Source: Filosporella fistucella (Eukaryota; Ascomycota; Leotiomycetes; Helotiales). From it: a stretch of 64,000 bases of DNA. This document shows positions 34,164 through 47,364 of the stretch, piece after piece (position 1 is the first letter of the stretch; every line of letters begins with the position of its first letter). The position numbers were made by a program, and so were the translations under genes. Under the pieces are notes generated by a model. It saw only the letters and a list, made by a program, of their open reading frames with translations. It was not told the origin of the DNA and searched no databases. The stretch covers positions 1,240,001 to 1,304,000 of the forward strand of contig JAQJZZ010000008.1 of NCBI GenBank assembly GCA_030077755.1, given 5' to 3'.

Positions 34164-34651
34164 ATGAGCCGTCTGAACATCATCCTTCTTGCGCTTTGCG
34201 CATTCATGCTATCAGCATTAGCTACTTGTGCGTATCATTTGCCATCTGTATTACCCCAGAGACTAGCTGACGATTACAAGCTCCGCCGTCCTTCTGTAAA
34301 TGCACATGCTTCACAAACAGCACCATCATTCCGCTGTCTTCGCACTCCTCCGGTGGAAACCTCGATAAATCTCCGGCTCGAGCAGCAGCAGGAACCTGCA
34401 CTACCTGTAACAAGGCTTTTTGTCTTTCACAAAGATTGCCTATTTGCAAAGATGCGGAAGAAAAGGATGTTTTGACAACTTGTTTCCAGCGAGATAGTAG
34501 GAAGGATCAAATTGTGGTTTTGACATTCATTGCAGGAACCATGGGTCTCCTGGTGTGGGCAGCTGTGAAGAAGATATTGGAGAAGAAGAGAGTAGGTGAA
34601 GTCAGAATGCAAGATTCACAACAAGGCTATGCTCCAGTTGGCGGACGATGA
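34164..34651 (+). CDS. Small Cys-rich type I membrane protein of unknown function (144 aa, 2 exons)
   Basis: Exon 1 (34164-34227) encodes a signal peptide (MSRLNIILLALCAFMLSALA) almost exactly; exon 2 is 34281-34651. The 53-bp intron has a GCTGACG branch site. The mature luminal or extracellular part is short and Cys-rich: SFCKCTCFTNSTIIPL, CTTCNKAFCLSQRLPIC and TTCFQRDSRK. A single transmembrane helix follows (IVVLTFIAGTMGLLVWAAV), then a basic cytosolic tail with KKILEKKR. The eight-cysteine pattern ahead of the membrane suggests a small disulfide-bonded domain. I recall similar short proteins in other ascomycetes but no function. Confidence 0.85.
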
Positions 34652-35702
34652 GCTCCTTGAATTGCATTGGCTCCTCTACAAGCGCAAGGCACCAAACACA
34701 TTGTCTTACAAGATCTCGTTTGCGTGTACTCGGTTTAAGCTGAGTTAAAAAAGTCCAGCGAATGCTAGATCTGGACCCTATGATCGCTTGTTGGGCAAGG
34801 CGGACGATTCAAGGATAATTCAATTGACGCGGAGTGATGCCGCTGAAAACTGTGGATGTCAATGTCCCCTCAACGCCCAGCGTTGTGTCGGTCGACTACA
34901 AGACACAATGCCCGACAATTTAAAAATCATCATTCAAAAGAGATCTTGCATCAAAGCCGTTGCATGGGGCGTTTCTGTCTGAGATACCGAAAATGTCAAA
35001 AGGTATCACTGTCGGTCTCGTGGGCTCACTGAGACTCGAGCTTGGAGGTCCTGGATTTCCTACACCACATTTTAAGATGCTTATCTCTACCACTCGCTAT
35101 CATGTGCATCTTTCGATCCAACCTACCTACAAAATCTTGCTTCAGAAAGTGTGGGGGTCACTCCGAAAATTGACACCACCTCTCGAATGATGGTCATATG
35201 ACGGTATTTCGGATATCTTCTCAATGTTATATGTAGTATTCAGTCCATAGTCAGCCTATGTCAGGGAATGTACGATTTAATTACATTTGAGTAGAGCAAC
35301 AAATACAAGAATCTTACCATTTCGTATTCTCGACTTCAAAATCCAAGTGAACTTTTAGCTAGAAGTTATTGCGAGACAGCTATTCACAATTTCTGTTGAT
35401 AAGTGTAACCAGACCAGAATGAGTGAATAAGTGCTAGATTTCTATCCTTGCCTAAAGTATACATGCACACACCCCTAGACGGTAAAAATTGCTTGAGGCA
35501 AATGAGCTGCCTGAAGAAAACTATCTGCCATCCCTATGCACCAAGCCCTTAAATGAACATGCGCCTTCACTTCCAATCTTGAAAATCCCTCCAACGCCTG
35601 AAAGCCAACAAGGCAATGCAATATCCTGCCCAAATTTACTCCACAATTCCTGTCATGCATTCATATGTTGTCTCGTAAAGATCTCAGCCTCTCAAATTTC
35701 TC
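34652..35702. other. Convergent 3' region
   Basis: About 1 kb between the membrane-protein gene (+) and SIP5 (-). No gene or repeat recognised. Confidence 0.45.
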
Positions 35703-38339
35703 TCACTGTGTGACTTCTCTGGCAATCTCTTCAGTCCATCCTGAACCAAGCTGCTTACCATCTTCTTCGGTATGGCTGATCGCTGCAGGTGTCTCTGGAG
35801 TGAGTGTGACTTCTGGTGTTGACCTTTGGGATTCCAGAATTGTTGTCTGCCTAGTATCTCCTCCATCACGAAGGGTGGCTACGCTTTCTTCCAGGCCAGT
35901 AATCGTACTCGCCTCTCCATTAGTCCTTTGCGAATTCTCCCCGCCATGGCCCAGGTACTCGATGTGTCGTGCAGCGTCCTCTTTGTCCTCTTTACCATCT
36001 TCACCAATCATAGCCGCGAGGCTCTGGAAATTAAACATTGGTTCGGTATCATTAGCATCCCCTCCATCAGCTTCTGAACTAGAGGGCCCTGCCAAGTTCG
36101 TACCAGATGCGTTAGGAGAATCGCTAGTCGAGGTAGATCCATGTGTAAGGAAGTCATTTCGAAGACTGCCAGGTGTAGATTCTGCAAAGGAGGAGGCAGG
36201 GCTAGACGCGTTGCTGATTTGTCGCAAGTGAGATGGTTTCTCGGGGGCCGTTGGCGATGGTGAGGGCTGATGCGAATCATGAATGTTGGCAAGAGTTGTA
36301 CTGTCAAGATGGCGAGCCCCAGGAATTCCAAAACCGTTGCCACTGTTTGACCGTGAAAAGTCGATAGGAACAGATGGACCCGGAACACCGCGATCGACCT
36401 CTTTGCCCTTAGATCCCGAAGGTTCCTCACTCTCGACTGTAATTTCTCTCTGCAAATTGCTTGCACCACTATTTCCTCGCCGCCTCCCAGGTAGTAAAAC
36501 ACTCAATGCACTCGCGCTTGCTGAACTTGCCCCACTACCATATACCCCTTTTTTTTCCCGTTTCTCTTTCTTCTTATCTTCTTTGGCCTTCTTCTTTGCC
36601 TCCTTGGCAGCCTCCTTTTCGGCCTTTCTCTTACGTTCCTCTTCTGCAGCAATACTTAATCGGATGGCCTCCATCATCATCATGTCTTCCAGATCATCCA
36701 TTCGACTGCGTCTCCTTGTTCCACCAGGCTCTTGCGCCTCTCTGCGCATGATTGTAAGCTGTTCAGACACACTTCGAGCGCCTGATTCATTAGCAGGTAA
36801 AGGAGTCGTAGTACCGCTTTGTCCAGGGCTGTTCTCATTGCGACTTCTCCCAAATCTATTCCGCCCACTGAAGCCAAAACTTCGATTGTCTGTACTAGTA
36901 TTTCCCATCATGTATGCTGCGGTATGTAGAGCTGTTGCTGCTGCTGAGCGTCTATTCAGATGATTTTGAGCATTTTGTAGCTTTATATTCCAATCTGGTC
37001 GGACCCTATCTGTGGTAATGACAGTCGAAGCATTAGCAGAGATAGAAGTGGTTCGTCGTTTGTGAGAATTTGGAGATAAAGTCGGATTGTTGCTTGTGGA
37101 GTTGAGCGAAGACGATGATGACATAGCTGAGTTGAAAGCTCCCAAGCCGTGGTTTGCATTTGCATATGATAGACCTCTTCTGAACGGAGGTGGTTCATAT
37201 GTGACGCCGAATTCAGGTTGTTGGCAATATGGACAACAAGCAGGTTCAGAGACTAATGCCTCAGCATTCCCAGTTGGATCTGGGGGAGGAGGATTGGTCT
37301 GATCATGGTGCTCAGGAGGATGAGGATCAGGTCTTTTGATTTGTACAAAACACTCGGAACATATGGGTTGATCGCAGCACCGTGTCTTGTCGAGATAGGG
37401 AGGGTAATATAAGAAGCAAATGGGACATTCTGCAGCGTCCTTGTATAAAAAGACCTCAATAGCTTGACCATTCACATATGGATCCTTTGGAAGCTGGATT
37501 TCGCGAGGTACGATTTCGGAAGTTGAAGGGTTCTTAGAAGCATTTGTCAGAGATGCTAAAGTCTTCGACCGCGGTCTGAACGGCGATGACGAGTGCGCTG
37601 GAGAAGGCGAAGCAGGAGAAATTGGAGGGCTAGAAAATGCAGGGTGAGAAGGAGAAAGGTTTGCGGAAGCGTCGGAAGCAGCAGAGTGAGATCGTGAGGT
37701 TATAGGCACCATCAAGCTTTGAAGATTGTGGTTAGAGACATGGGGTGAGTCGGGGAGATGCCTCATCGTAAGCTCTTCTGGTGGAATTTCATCAGCAGCA
37801 GGAATGGGAAGACCTCTGCCAGCGGCAACTAGTTGATGTTCCGTCCAGTTCTCGTTGAAATCGTCTAGCCCTCTCCAAAAAGGTGCCATCCGTCTCTCAA
37901 TCTAACACATGTCAGCGAACCCATAACCCATCATCTTTTGACTCACCATCAACTGCCTGACTATGGGCTTGCTGAAATCCTCTGGGCCAGTGTATACACC
38001 CATCGTGACCAAGTACCCACCATCAATATGCTCCTCCCTCAAGCTTCTCTCGCGTTCTTTGACTCTTGCAACTCTCTCCTTTTCCAACTTTCGAGCTTCT
38101 CTCTCCTGCTTTGTTTCCCTGCGCTCTGGCACATCATTATTATGCGAGCTGGAGCCGATCCCTAGAAAAGACAAGTCCGGTCGACTACCTCTGCCAGTTC
38201 GAGAAGAGTATACATTTGGCTGAGGTCTATCCACGGGTGATGCTGCATCTCTTGTTCCACCTGCAGTGTCGAAGGTCCGCTGAGCGTTGGCTGACGGCGA
38301 CTCCGGACCCCGCGATTCTTTCGTACTGTTATTTCCCAT
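35703..38339 (-). CDS. SIP5: SIP5-family zinc-binding protein (863 aa, 2 exons)
   Basis: Homologue of yeast Sip5, which was found as an interactor of the Snf1 kinase and the Reg1/Glc7 phosphatase and is linked to glucose response. Exon 1 is 37947-38339 (131 codons) and exon 2 is 35703-37901 (733 codons), with a 45-bp intron. The N-terminus starts MGNNSTKESRG, a possible myristoylation signal. The family core reads HIDGGYLVTMGVYTGPEDF, then RRMAPFWRGLDDFNENWTEH. A RING-like cysteine cluster follows: AECPICFLYYPPYL, RCCDQPICSECF and ACCPYCQQPEFG. The long C-terminal half is disordered, with a charged Lys/Glu helix (AEKEAAKEAKKKAKEDKKK) and Ser-rich tracts. Short overlapping frames are shadows. 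Confidence 0.9.
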
Positions 38340-40300
38340 GATGCAAGCTCGCGATCCAGAGAAGCCGGATCAACTGGACATTGAGAAAAGGATTCAGTCG
38401 ATGGCACCAGCCTTGATACCAAGAGGGTTGCAGAGGCTGAATGCTGAGAGATTGACGTGGAGTCGACGATTTAGTGCAGGTCTGGTCTGGCCAAGTTGAG
38501 TTGGCGTGGGGAAGGTTGGCAGTGCGGTAGAGGTAGAGTAGGTACAAGTACGGTTACGGTGGAGGGTAGGGTGGATTTTTGTTGCTCGCCTGAGCCACAG
38601 CCAGTTCCTTAATAGGGATCACACGAGATAACTGAATTGAGACCAGGGGAAGCTCGGTGGGTCGGAGGCACGGTATGGGACTGTACTGGATTGTACTGTT
38701 CTGTCTATCTATCTTGTGGCTGTGAGACAATCAATCAGCAACTAGAGGCACGATAAGAAGACGCAGGATAAGTTCGGTTTGGAGGGTGAATAATATGATA
38801 AAGAAGAGGGTCTGCCGGAGCAATTGACAATCACGCTGCCAACGACGAGTGTTGTGAGTGTGCCCTTTGACTTTGACCTGGCCTCGATGGCGGTAGCTCT
38901 GATGTTTGTTGCTTGCTTGCTTGCTGGATTCGCGCAAGGGCAAAACTTCTCTGCCGGATCTATCGGCGACTCATGTGCTAATCAAATGCGGATGAGATTG
39001 GCATGGGGATTCACTGCCAGCAACATTTGTGTCGCCGTACGTCGATGAGCCAAAAAAAAGTGGCCTGACTGATTATTGTCTTGTCCTTGAGAAGCCAAAC
39101 AGGAGGGCTAAGATAGACAGGTCTCGAGAAGAAGGTGGTGACAGAGATAGGAAAGATCAGGTAAGTCAAGGTGAGATGGGCGTCCTGGTGTAGGTCTGAT
39201 ATTTAGGCTTTTTTGTCCGAATCAAGTATCAGACATGACGAGTATCTTGGGCAATAGCATTTCCCTTACTCTTTGCTCTCCCAAGTCTATGCACCATTCC
39301 ATATACACTTCTACCGCTTCAAACCCGTGTTACCGTGCTCTCTCGCAACCTATATTTCTGACCGAGTAGGGTCTGCCGCACAAATAGCCTGAACTTCCTC
39401 GTTGACGCCATGCCATGCCTCCGGAATAATTCTGCTAAAATTTCCGCACTGCTTAGCTACCGCGTCGCATATTCTGCTTGGGATTTTTGTGCTCTATGTT
39501 TGCACAGAGAAAGCTTTCCTGCCTTGCTAGCTTTCAGTGGCTGAACACTGCTACGTTTGTACCTGAACATGATGCGAAGGGAGGTTTCTCCTATCCTCAA
39601 ATTGGACTTGCAGCCCAACAAGGTTTCTTACTTGGACTTGAAACATACCAACACGCTGGTTAGCTTCTGGAGACAAGTTTAGAAAAACACCCGTGTTGAA
39701 TATGCCACTGCAAAGGCAGATGCTTGACTCGAACACCGCTTTGCAGTGTATGGCAGGAAGGCTGATTCCTCGACAGTATTTGGGAAAGATGTCTAGGACA
39801 AAACTCAACCAATAACAAGCAATATTGGCTCTTTTTCTTTCCAATATTTTGGATGGAGCGAGGCTCGTTTGATTGATCAACAAATGCCAGAAGGTTTTTC
39901 TGCCACTGATCAATAGCCAGACCATCGAAAGGAATAAAGGCACTATTAGTGTTTGCAACTCTATTCAGGAGGACTGTATTCTATGCTCTCTTTCATGCCA
40001 TTGTGCCAAATTCCATCGAATACGACATCGTATTTCACGTTTCGAGCTTACGAATAATGCCGCTCACAAGGATGGCGGTACAAGACCAAAACTTATGCTG
40101 AAGCTTCAACCCCGATGTAAAACTAGCAGGCTTCCGAGAAGGCAATGACCTGATTTACTTCACGGTTGTCAACACCTCCTTTTCGCACCCTTTACACTGG
40201 ACCTCCGAGTTGATCGAGGCATCTCATGAACTTCCAAGTGGTTTTTGCATTCATCTGAAGATTTCCGCGGGCTAGCTTCGGCCAAAGTACTTGAGAATGC
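38340..40300. other. Gene-poor intergenic region (left part)
   Basis: Upstream of SIP5. Many short frames occur on both strands (for example 39551-39958, minus, 135 codons) but they lack recognisable domains or clean start context, and I saw no repeats or transposon ends. A stretch at about 40107-40278 on the plus strand reads as reasonable protein for 55 codons without a start, but it lies opposite the possible small gene and is not called. Confidence 0.4.
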
Positions 40301-40685
40301 TCAGTCTGGTTTCCATATTAGTCCAACAGAATGGTTGTATATATCTTTCGAGACGAACCCAAAGATAAATTTCGTGATACCCGAATAACAGGTCTGAGGT
40401 CCGAATGTACTTCCACCAACATCAAGTCCAACGATCGCTGCATGGTAGCCTTGTGAATTCAATGACTATAATTAATTTCATAGCCCTTGCTTTACAGATG
40501 AAGCCAACTTACAACCTGGTTGTACCCATAAAAGTCAGGCTCATCAGCATAGCAGCCACCAAGCAAAGCGCCCCTAAAGCCTATAGCACGGTTCTCATAC
40601 CTCTCAGTCTGTCTCTCTAATATTGAAGCCAATGGACAGAATGTCCATACCAGACGAGTACAAGTAAAATGCTCTTGGGTTTCAT
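40301..40685 (-). CDS. Possible small secreted protein (about 95 aa, 3 exons)
   Basis: A tentative model. ATG at 40685; exons 40651-40685, 40513-40600 and 40301-40465 join in phase with good splice sites (GTATGG and GTAAGT donors, 50- and 47-bp introns, the second acceptor ATTATAG). The N-terminus MKPKSILLVLVW has the shape of a short signal peptide. The best part reads FRGALLGGCYADEPDFYGYN, then GYHAAIVGLDVGGSTFGPQ. Three further possibilities exist: a different first exon (in-frame ATG at 40725), a further intron after the CYSG segment, or a decayed gene. I recognise no family. Confidence 0.35.
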
Positions 40686-42229
40686 GATCGAAGGGTCGAT
40701 ATTCACTGAGATGCATTGTCGGCATCCGGAAATTTCTACATGAACACCGAGAAATCGAAATGGGCCTGCGTAAACTTGATTCAACCAGCTTAGTATTTAT
40801 ATCACATCAATCAACGTAGCCAATATACATTCTGAAGTGATGCGTCCTAGTCAGGAGGTTATTTATCTTACCCAAGACAAATCCATAGCAAACCATACCA
40901 AATATGAGACGGGAGGAGGAAATTCTTGATTAGTTGATCATTATACGAATGAAATCAAGTTACAGCCACAGCAATGTTTTATCCTCAACGGGGATGAGGA
41001 GAAATGCACATATTTCATATGTTCATTCGGTCCCATGTTCGACTGGCAATGCTGAAGAACAGACCGTTCTACCAAAGGAAATCGACGCATGATCTAAAAT
41101 TGCTCCAGAATCCGCGGGCCAAATCATCTGCTTGTGATTGCATACCCTCCGGTGGTTATGCGTAATATGGTTCGTTCAAGATCCACGTCTTTATTATCTT
41201 CCCGTCTTGGTTCATTCTCCTCCGGATTAAGCCAAGGTCCTTAGGGCATCGCAGGCTTAGAGATAGCGTTCTTTATAAAGTCCAAACGTTGTAACAATAA
41301 TATATCTTCAATTCCACCCAACCTTTTTTCACCCAACAAGGGTGTAGATCATGTGTGGATAAACCCTTCACCTCACGTCAGCCCCACGTTCGGCTACCTG
41401 ACTTTTAATTGGTCTCAATGCAACGATTGCACCATCGGCCATCGGCGCTTAGATAACGGCTGGACCTGGCGATCGATCAGGGTCCAGACGGAAAGTGGAG
41501 GCATTTATTCTGGTGGACGGCTTTACGGGCCTTTGCCCTGAAGTCGCTATCGTTTGTTCCAGCATCTTGTTGACACGCAAGCACAGTGGAAACGAGACGT
41601 TGTATTAGGTTTCGTGAGTATTTTGATGTTTCTGGAAACTGGGGAATATCCTGATTAAATAATTCTGTGTAATAATTGTACTAACACCAGACGAACCCAA
41701 GGGAGTAAGGGTTTGGCGGGGGCTGAGGTGATCGATAGTGACGTCTTAGACCCTATCAAAAAAAATTAAAAAAACAGTCGGTGGTGGAAGATGTCGGGGT
41801 ACTTGTTTTCTACCACCAGCCATACCTTATTTGTCCACCAAGTCCGGTAATTGTAAGTAGAGATCAGATGGAATACAAGAGGGTGCACACTGCCTCGGTC
41901 TTGACATGAATTCCGTAACCATATTTCCTAGCCAAGTGTGATACCGACGCTGGCTTTTAAAACACCACCCGGTGGGGCAACAGGAGATCAGACATATTTT
42001 CAATATATTTTATACACAAGTGCGCCGAGCTTCTCCTAATATAGATTCTAGCGGCACTATGTTGTAGTTAGAGATATATATACTCTAGCTCTTCTTCCAT
42101 GCACGAACCACCTGACGATTTATCACGAACCAAGGTGCCAGAAACACCCACAGCGCAAAGAGGAACAATCACAGAACTACCGACTTACACCTTAGTACTT
42201 CTTCACTTCGAGAAAGCCCTCTTCCTACA
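40686..42229. other. Gene-poor intergenic region, promoter of the aldo-keto reductase
   Basis: No gene recognised. TATA-like stretches lie near 42001-42015 and 42071-42085. An upstream ATG at 42099 opens a 91-codon frame that overlaps the aldo-keto reductase start out of frame. Confidence 0.4.
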
Positions 42230-43402
42230 ATGCCTCCTCAAGGTTTCCCGCCGCTCTCAACAGTTCTACCTCCCCTTATCTGTGGTACCGCAACCTTCAA
42301 CAACCTCTATAATGCAGATGCCTTCTCCCTACCCACAAACGCCATCGTGGAAAGTGCCCTGGATGCGGGTGTAAAAGCTTTTGACACTTCGCCATACTAC
42401 GGTCCCTCTGAGGAGCTTCTAGGTAAAGCTCTATCGACTCCCTCCGTTCGCTCTAAATACCCGCGCAGCGCCTACCATCTTGTCACCAAGGTCGGTCGCA
42501 TTGCAAACTCCGAATTCGATTACAGCCCTCAATGGGTGCACTATTCGATCCAGCGATCGCTGCAGAGACTACACACAACGTACCTTGACGTGGTATACTG
42601 CCACGATGTAGAGTTTGTCACACCAGAGGAGGTATTGGTCGCTGTGCAAGAGTTGCGCCGGATACGCGACGCTGACGGCACGATCAAATATATTGGGATA
42701 TCTGGGTATCCAGTTTCCTTGCTCTGCGAGCTCGCAGAACTTGTCTTGGAGAAGACAGGAGAACCACTGGACGCAGTGATGAGCTACGCAAATTTCACCC
42801 TGCAAAATACGACGCTCATGACTTTGGGGCTGGAGCGACTGAAGAGAGCAGGTGTGAGCTGTGTTCCTAATGCGAGTATTCTTGGAATGGGCCTTTTACG
42901 CAGTCAAGGCGTGCCAGTTGGTGGGAAGGGAGATTTCCATCCTGCGCCGGTGGAGTTGAGGAAGAAGATGATGGAGGCAGCGAGGTTTGTTGAGGGTACA
43001 GGAGAGAGGCTAGAGGTTGTAAGCATAAGATGGGGATTGGACAAATGGTCGCGGGAGGGAGCAACACTTGGCGGAGTAGGCGGAATTGGAGTTTCTGTCA
43101 TGGGAGTCAGTAATCTTCGAGAATTGGAAGAAACTATGAGAGTCTGGAATAGTGTGGTGGATGGTTTGCCAGTTCCTGGGAGAATTGCTGAACAGGAGAA
43201 GCGAGAATGGAGTCTCGCCCGGCTGTCAGAAGTTGAGGCCAAGGCTCAGGGTATTTGGGAGATCCTTGGCGAGTGGAAAGACTTCACTTGGCCGAGCCCA
43301 GACGAAGGGTACGTCAATGTCAGGACTGTGAAAGGTGTGGTCGATGAAGTCGCTCCGATGCCCTTGTTGAAGGAAGACACTCCAAAGATTAGCAGATTGT
43401 GA
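42230..43402 (+). CDS. ARA2: Aldo-keto reductase, D-arabinose 1-dehydrogenase (ARA2) type, 390 aa
   Basis: A TIM-barrel NAD(P)-dependent oxidoreductase. The closest family I can name is yeast Ara2, which oxidises D-arabinose to the lactone on the way to erythroascorbate. Single exon, ATG at 42230. Family motifs are LICGTATFNNLYN, then DAGVKAFDTSPYYGPSEELLG, with catalytic Asp and Tyr. HLVTKVGRI supplies the lysine and VVYCHDVEFV the histidine. Later GTIKYIGISGYP and VSVMGVSNLREL form the cofactor end. Residues after about 340 form a longer C-terminal tail than in typical aldo-keto reductases. No signal peptide, so cytosolic. An overlapping upstream frame may dampen translation if included in the mRNA. 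Confidence 0.88.
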   Translation: MPPQGFPPLSTVLPPLICGTATFNNLYNADAFSLPTNAIVESALDAGVKAFDTSPYYGPSEELLGKALSTPSVRSKYPRSAYHLVTKVGRIANSEFDYSPQWVHYSIQRSLQRLHTTYLDVVYCHDVEFVTPEEVLVAVQELRRIRDADGTIKYIGISGYPVSLLCELAELVLEKTGEPLDAVMSYANFTLQNTTLMTLGLERLKRAGVSCVPNASILGMGLLRSQGVPVGGKGDFHPAPVELRKKMMEAARFVEGTGERLEVVSIRWGLDKWSREGATLGGVGGIGVSVMGVSNLRELEETMRVWNSVVDGLPVPGRIAEQEKREWSLARLSEVEAKAQGIWEILGEWKDFTWPSPDEGYVNVRTVKGVVDEVAPMPLLKEDTPKISRL

Positions 43403-43972
43403 GCACAGGAATTTGGAGTAGATCGCATGGAAGGGGAGTTTCGGGATGACTTCTTTCACATCGTGTCACACAGAAGAGACATATTACTTAGTTTCAAGGC
43501 TACATGGAATTTGCACTTTGATGAAATCAATAAATTGAGGGCTATACCGGGACTCATAGGTCTCCACGAAGACCGAGCAGTGTCGAGCAGCAAATAGGTA
43601 TCTGAACAATAAGTTCCGTGTACTAATTGCAGTGCACATTGAATGCCTGAAGTTCCCTGAAGGAAGATATTGAGGTACTTATGTCATGGAATCGTTTGAA
43701 GGTGAGAATAGTTTGTTCCGTTATTTGAGATGTTCTCTATGCAATTGATCCAATGACAATCCATGCAATGCAATTCCAAGCTCAACTTTTACACTGAGAA
43801 TGCAATTCTGAATCATATGCTCCCAATGAAAACTTTTTAGTATGGTTCTGCAAAATTCTCCGAACGCCATGCGGGAAAGAAAAAGGAAATCTCGATCACT
43901 ATGAGGATCCCATAAACGGCAAATACCTTTGTTGAAGAAGTCATGCAAAATCGGGACTGTGTGTACCACAAT
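43403..43972. other. Convergent 3' region
   Basis: About 570 bp between the aldo-keto reductase and DAHP synthase stops. No gene recognised. Confidence 0.5.
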
Positions 43973-45205
<1,233 letters not shown>

Positions 45206-46420
45206 TTTGAAAGAAAGAGAAAAATATACAGTAGAAGAGAAGTCTTTTATGGTCTGTCCTACAGGGTTTGCTGCAACTGTGTCGTGTTCTGATGTGGTGT
45301 TGTACAGAATGGTAAAATGAGTCAATCAGAAATTGCTTTTAGGATTTTGGTGGGATAGATTTCGGACCACTTTTCCAGTCGTTAGCCTAGCACGTTTTCA
45401 AGACAAGCTTTCAATTAGTTCGGAGTTGAAGTATAAGCAAGTCTACAAACATATTTGTACTTCTGCGCCAGTCATTATTATTCACATTTTCTATCAGAAC
45501 CATTGTCTGCCTTGTCAGGCCTCCCAAGAGACATTTCTGGCTTGTTCTGAGCATTACTGGCGCACAAGATCTGTGCAGTCGAGAAGATAATTTTGATAGA
45601 GCGGAAGCCTGCATCACCCGCCACGATAGGTACTCCCGCTCCCGATGGTCTCAGCTTGGGTCGTACAATCAATTATTCGCTTATGGGGCGGTGAATAGGT
45701 AGAGACGTACTGTACTGGACAGTACTTGCAGACATAGATAAGCATGCTGCTGTGATATCAATTTTGGCGGGCGAGATGCAGAGGGCTAGCAAGAATACCT
45801 TAGACCACCGTGTGATATGACTATTTACGAAGAAACCTTGGTAGAGAAAGACTTCATCCGGTATGAATATTTTCTCGGTGCCAAAAGCATTCCGTCCGGT
45901 CCAGCCAGCTGCCAGGATTTCTTCATCGAACCAGTCGTGCCAGATTCCAGACTCCAGAACACCATAGCCCTGAACCCTCGAGATCCTCTCTCGCCTCTCT
46001 CTCATGTGTCTCCCTCGCCTGTACCCGCCTCCCCATTTGCCTGTTGCCCACCTCGCCCCCAGGTCCCGTCGCTTCTCGTAGCCAACCAGGCTCACTTGAT
46101 TACTGCCTGCCTCGCTCCATCGACTTGGGCTCCAACTCCCAAACACCTTCGCCCGTGCGAACAAAATATCTGAAGCACGTCTGAAACCCACCGCTATCAC
46201 TATCGGCCATGTGATGAATGAACCGCTACTCAACCTGAAGATATAATATCAAGGGTCTTCCGGGTCGCACTCCCTGAATGCATTTCGCATATTAATAAAC
46301 TACACCTCTCAAAACAAAGTCTTCCAGCCTGGCCGCTGCACCTTCAACTCAACTTCAGACGAACACGATACGACGCGGCACCGAGCTTCCTCAAGCATCT
46401 TCATTTTCTTAGGAAACACT
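45206..46420. other. Divergent intergenic region
   Basis: Promoters of DAHP synthase (-) and the conserved unknown gene (+). A 186-codon minus frame (45673-46233) begins with TTG and an overlapping 118-codon plus frame (45817-46173) has no domain; I call neither. Confidence 0.45.
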
Positions 46421-47364
46421 ATGTTCGGCCAGTGGGCCAGTCGCAAGCGTGATAGGGAGGATGATGATGAAGAGAACACCACATCAGGCTTCAGCGAGCA
46501 TCGAACTGTAGGTTTTCCCCCGGGGACCAAAGAAACACTGGACATTGGCCGCTAACAAAACAATAGAAACGCCGCATAGCTGCTCTACCTCATCGAACTT
46601 CTCCAAAGGTGGAACGTCAAATCTCGCCCACCTTCTCCTGGGGTACCAATTACACTGCTCACCCAGCACCTCCAACCATCACACCAGCGGACTCGGACTC
46701 GGAAGAGCCAGCTGCCTCTGCAGAGCCTCGATCTTTCTTCTCGCCTTACTCGTCTTCTCCTACAACCGCGACAGTCACACAGAGCAACTCTCCGTCACCA
46801 TTTTTGGATACGCCAAACAGAGGGGACAATTTCCACTCTACCCAGATGTCTGATGCCCCGGCATACTCAGACGATCTCGATATGACCGACACGATTCACC
46901 TGTCTCCTGGCTCTTTCCACAACGACCCCTCATCCACCATTTCTGGTCGTATTCCTACGCCAATCCATAGCTCCTTCGCCCCGTACATTAGAACAGAGAA
47001 ACACTCCCTACATCAAGATCCCGATTTTGCAGATGACGAAGCCATGGTTGATAGGTTTCGACGTGGGCGACGTCTGCCAAGTCCTATCAGCGAAGGGGAA
47101 ATGAGCCCGAGTGTCATTGTGGCTGGATTCAACGACATGCAAATGGAGGTTGAATCCCCCTCGCAACAAGTTCCCGATAGAGAAACTCCTACCAAAAAAG
47201 GGCATACACGCTCAAAGCACAGTCTGAGAAACTGGACAGGTTTTGGTACAGAAATGGCTGGGAACAGTGGCTCGAAAAAGAGTTTCAGTATGGGATATCG
47301 TGCAGATTGCGAGAAATGCCGTATGAAAGTTCCGGGTCACTTCAGTCACATCATTACATATTAA
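46421..47364 (+). CDS. Conserved fungal protein with C-terminal CEKC motif (294 aa, 2 exons)
   Basis: Exon 1 is 46421-46507 (29 codons) and exon 2 is 46567-47364 (266 codons); the intron is 59 bp. The N-terminus reads MFGQWASRKRDREDDDEE, and KRRIAALPHRTSPK comes just after the splice, looking like a bipartite nuclear localisation signal. The middle is Ser/Pro/Thr-rich and disordered, with many SP sites. The C-terminal 20 residues, GYRADCEKCRMKVPGHFSHI, look conserved and compact: C-x2-C followed by a His pair, possibly a small metal site. I recall this ending in other filamentous fungi but no function. A nuclear regulator is a guess. Confidence 0.75.

Noticed and set aside
36283..36963. 226-codon plus-strand frame within SIP5
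   Set aside because: Antisense shadow of the SIP5 disordered region; SIP5 has clear family motifs.
39551..39958. 135-codon minus-strand frame in the gene desert
   Set aside because: No recognisable motif; its hydrophobic start is not followed by a coherent membrane or secreted protein.
45673..46233. 186-codon minus-strand frame upstream of the DAHP synthase gene
   Set aside because: Begins with TTG, no domain, and lies in a divergent promoter with an equally long opposite frame.
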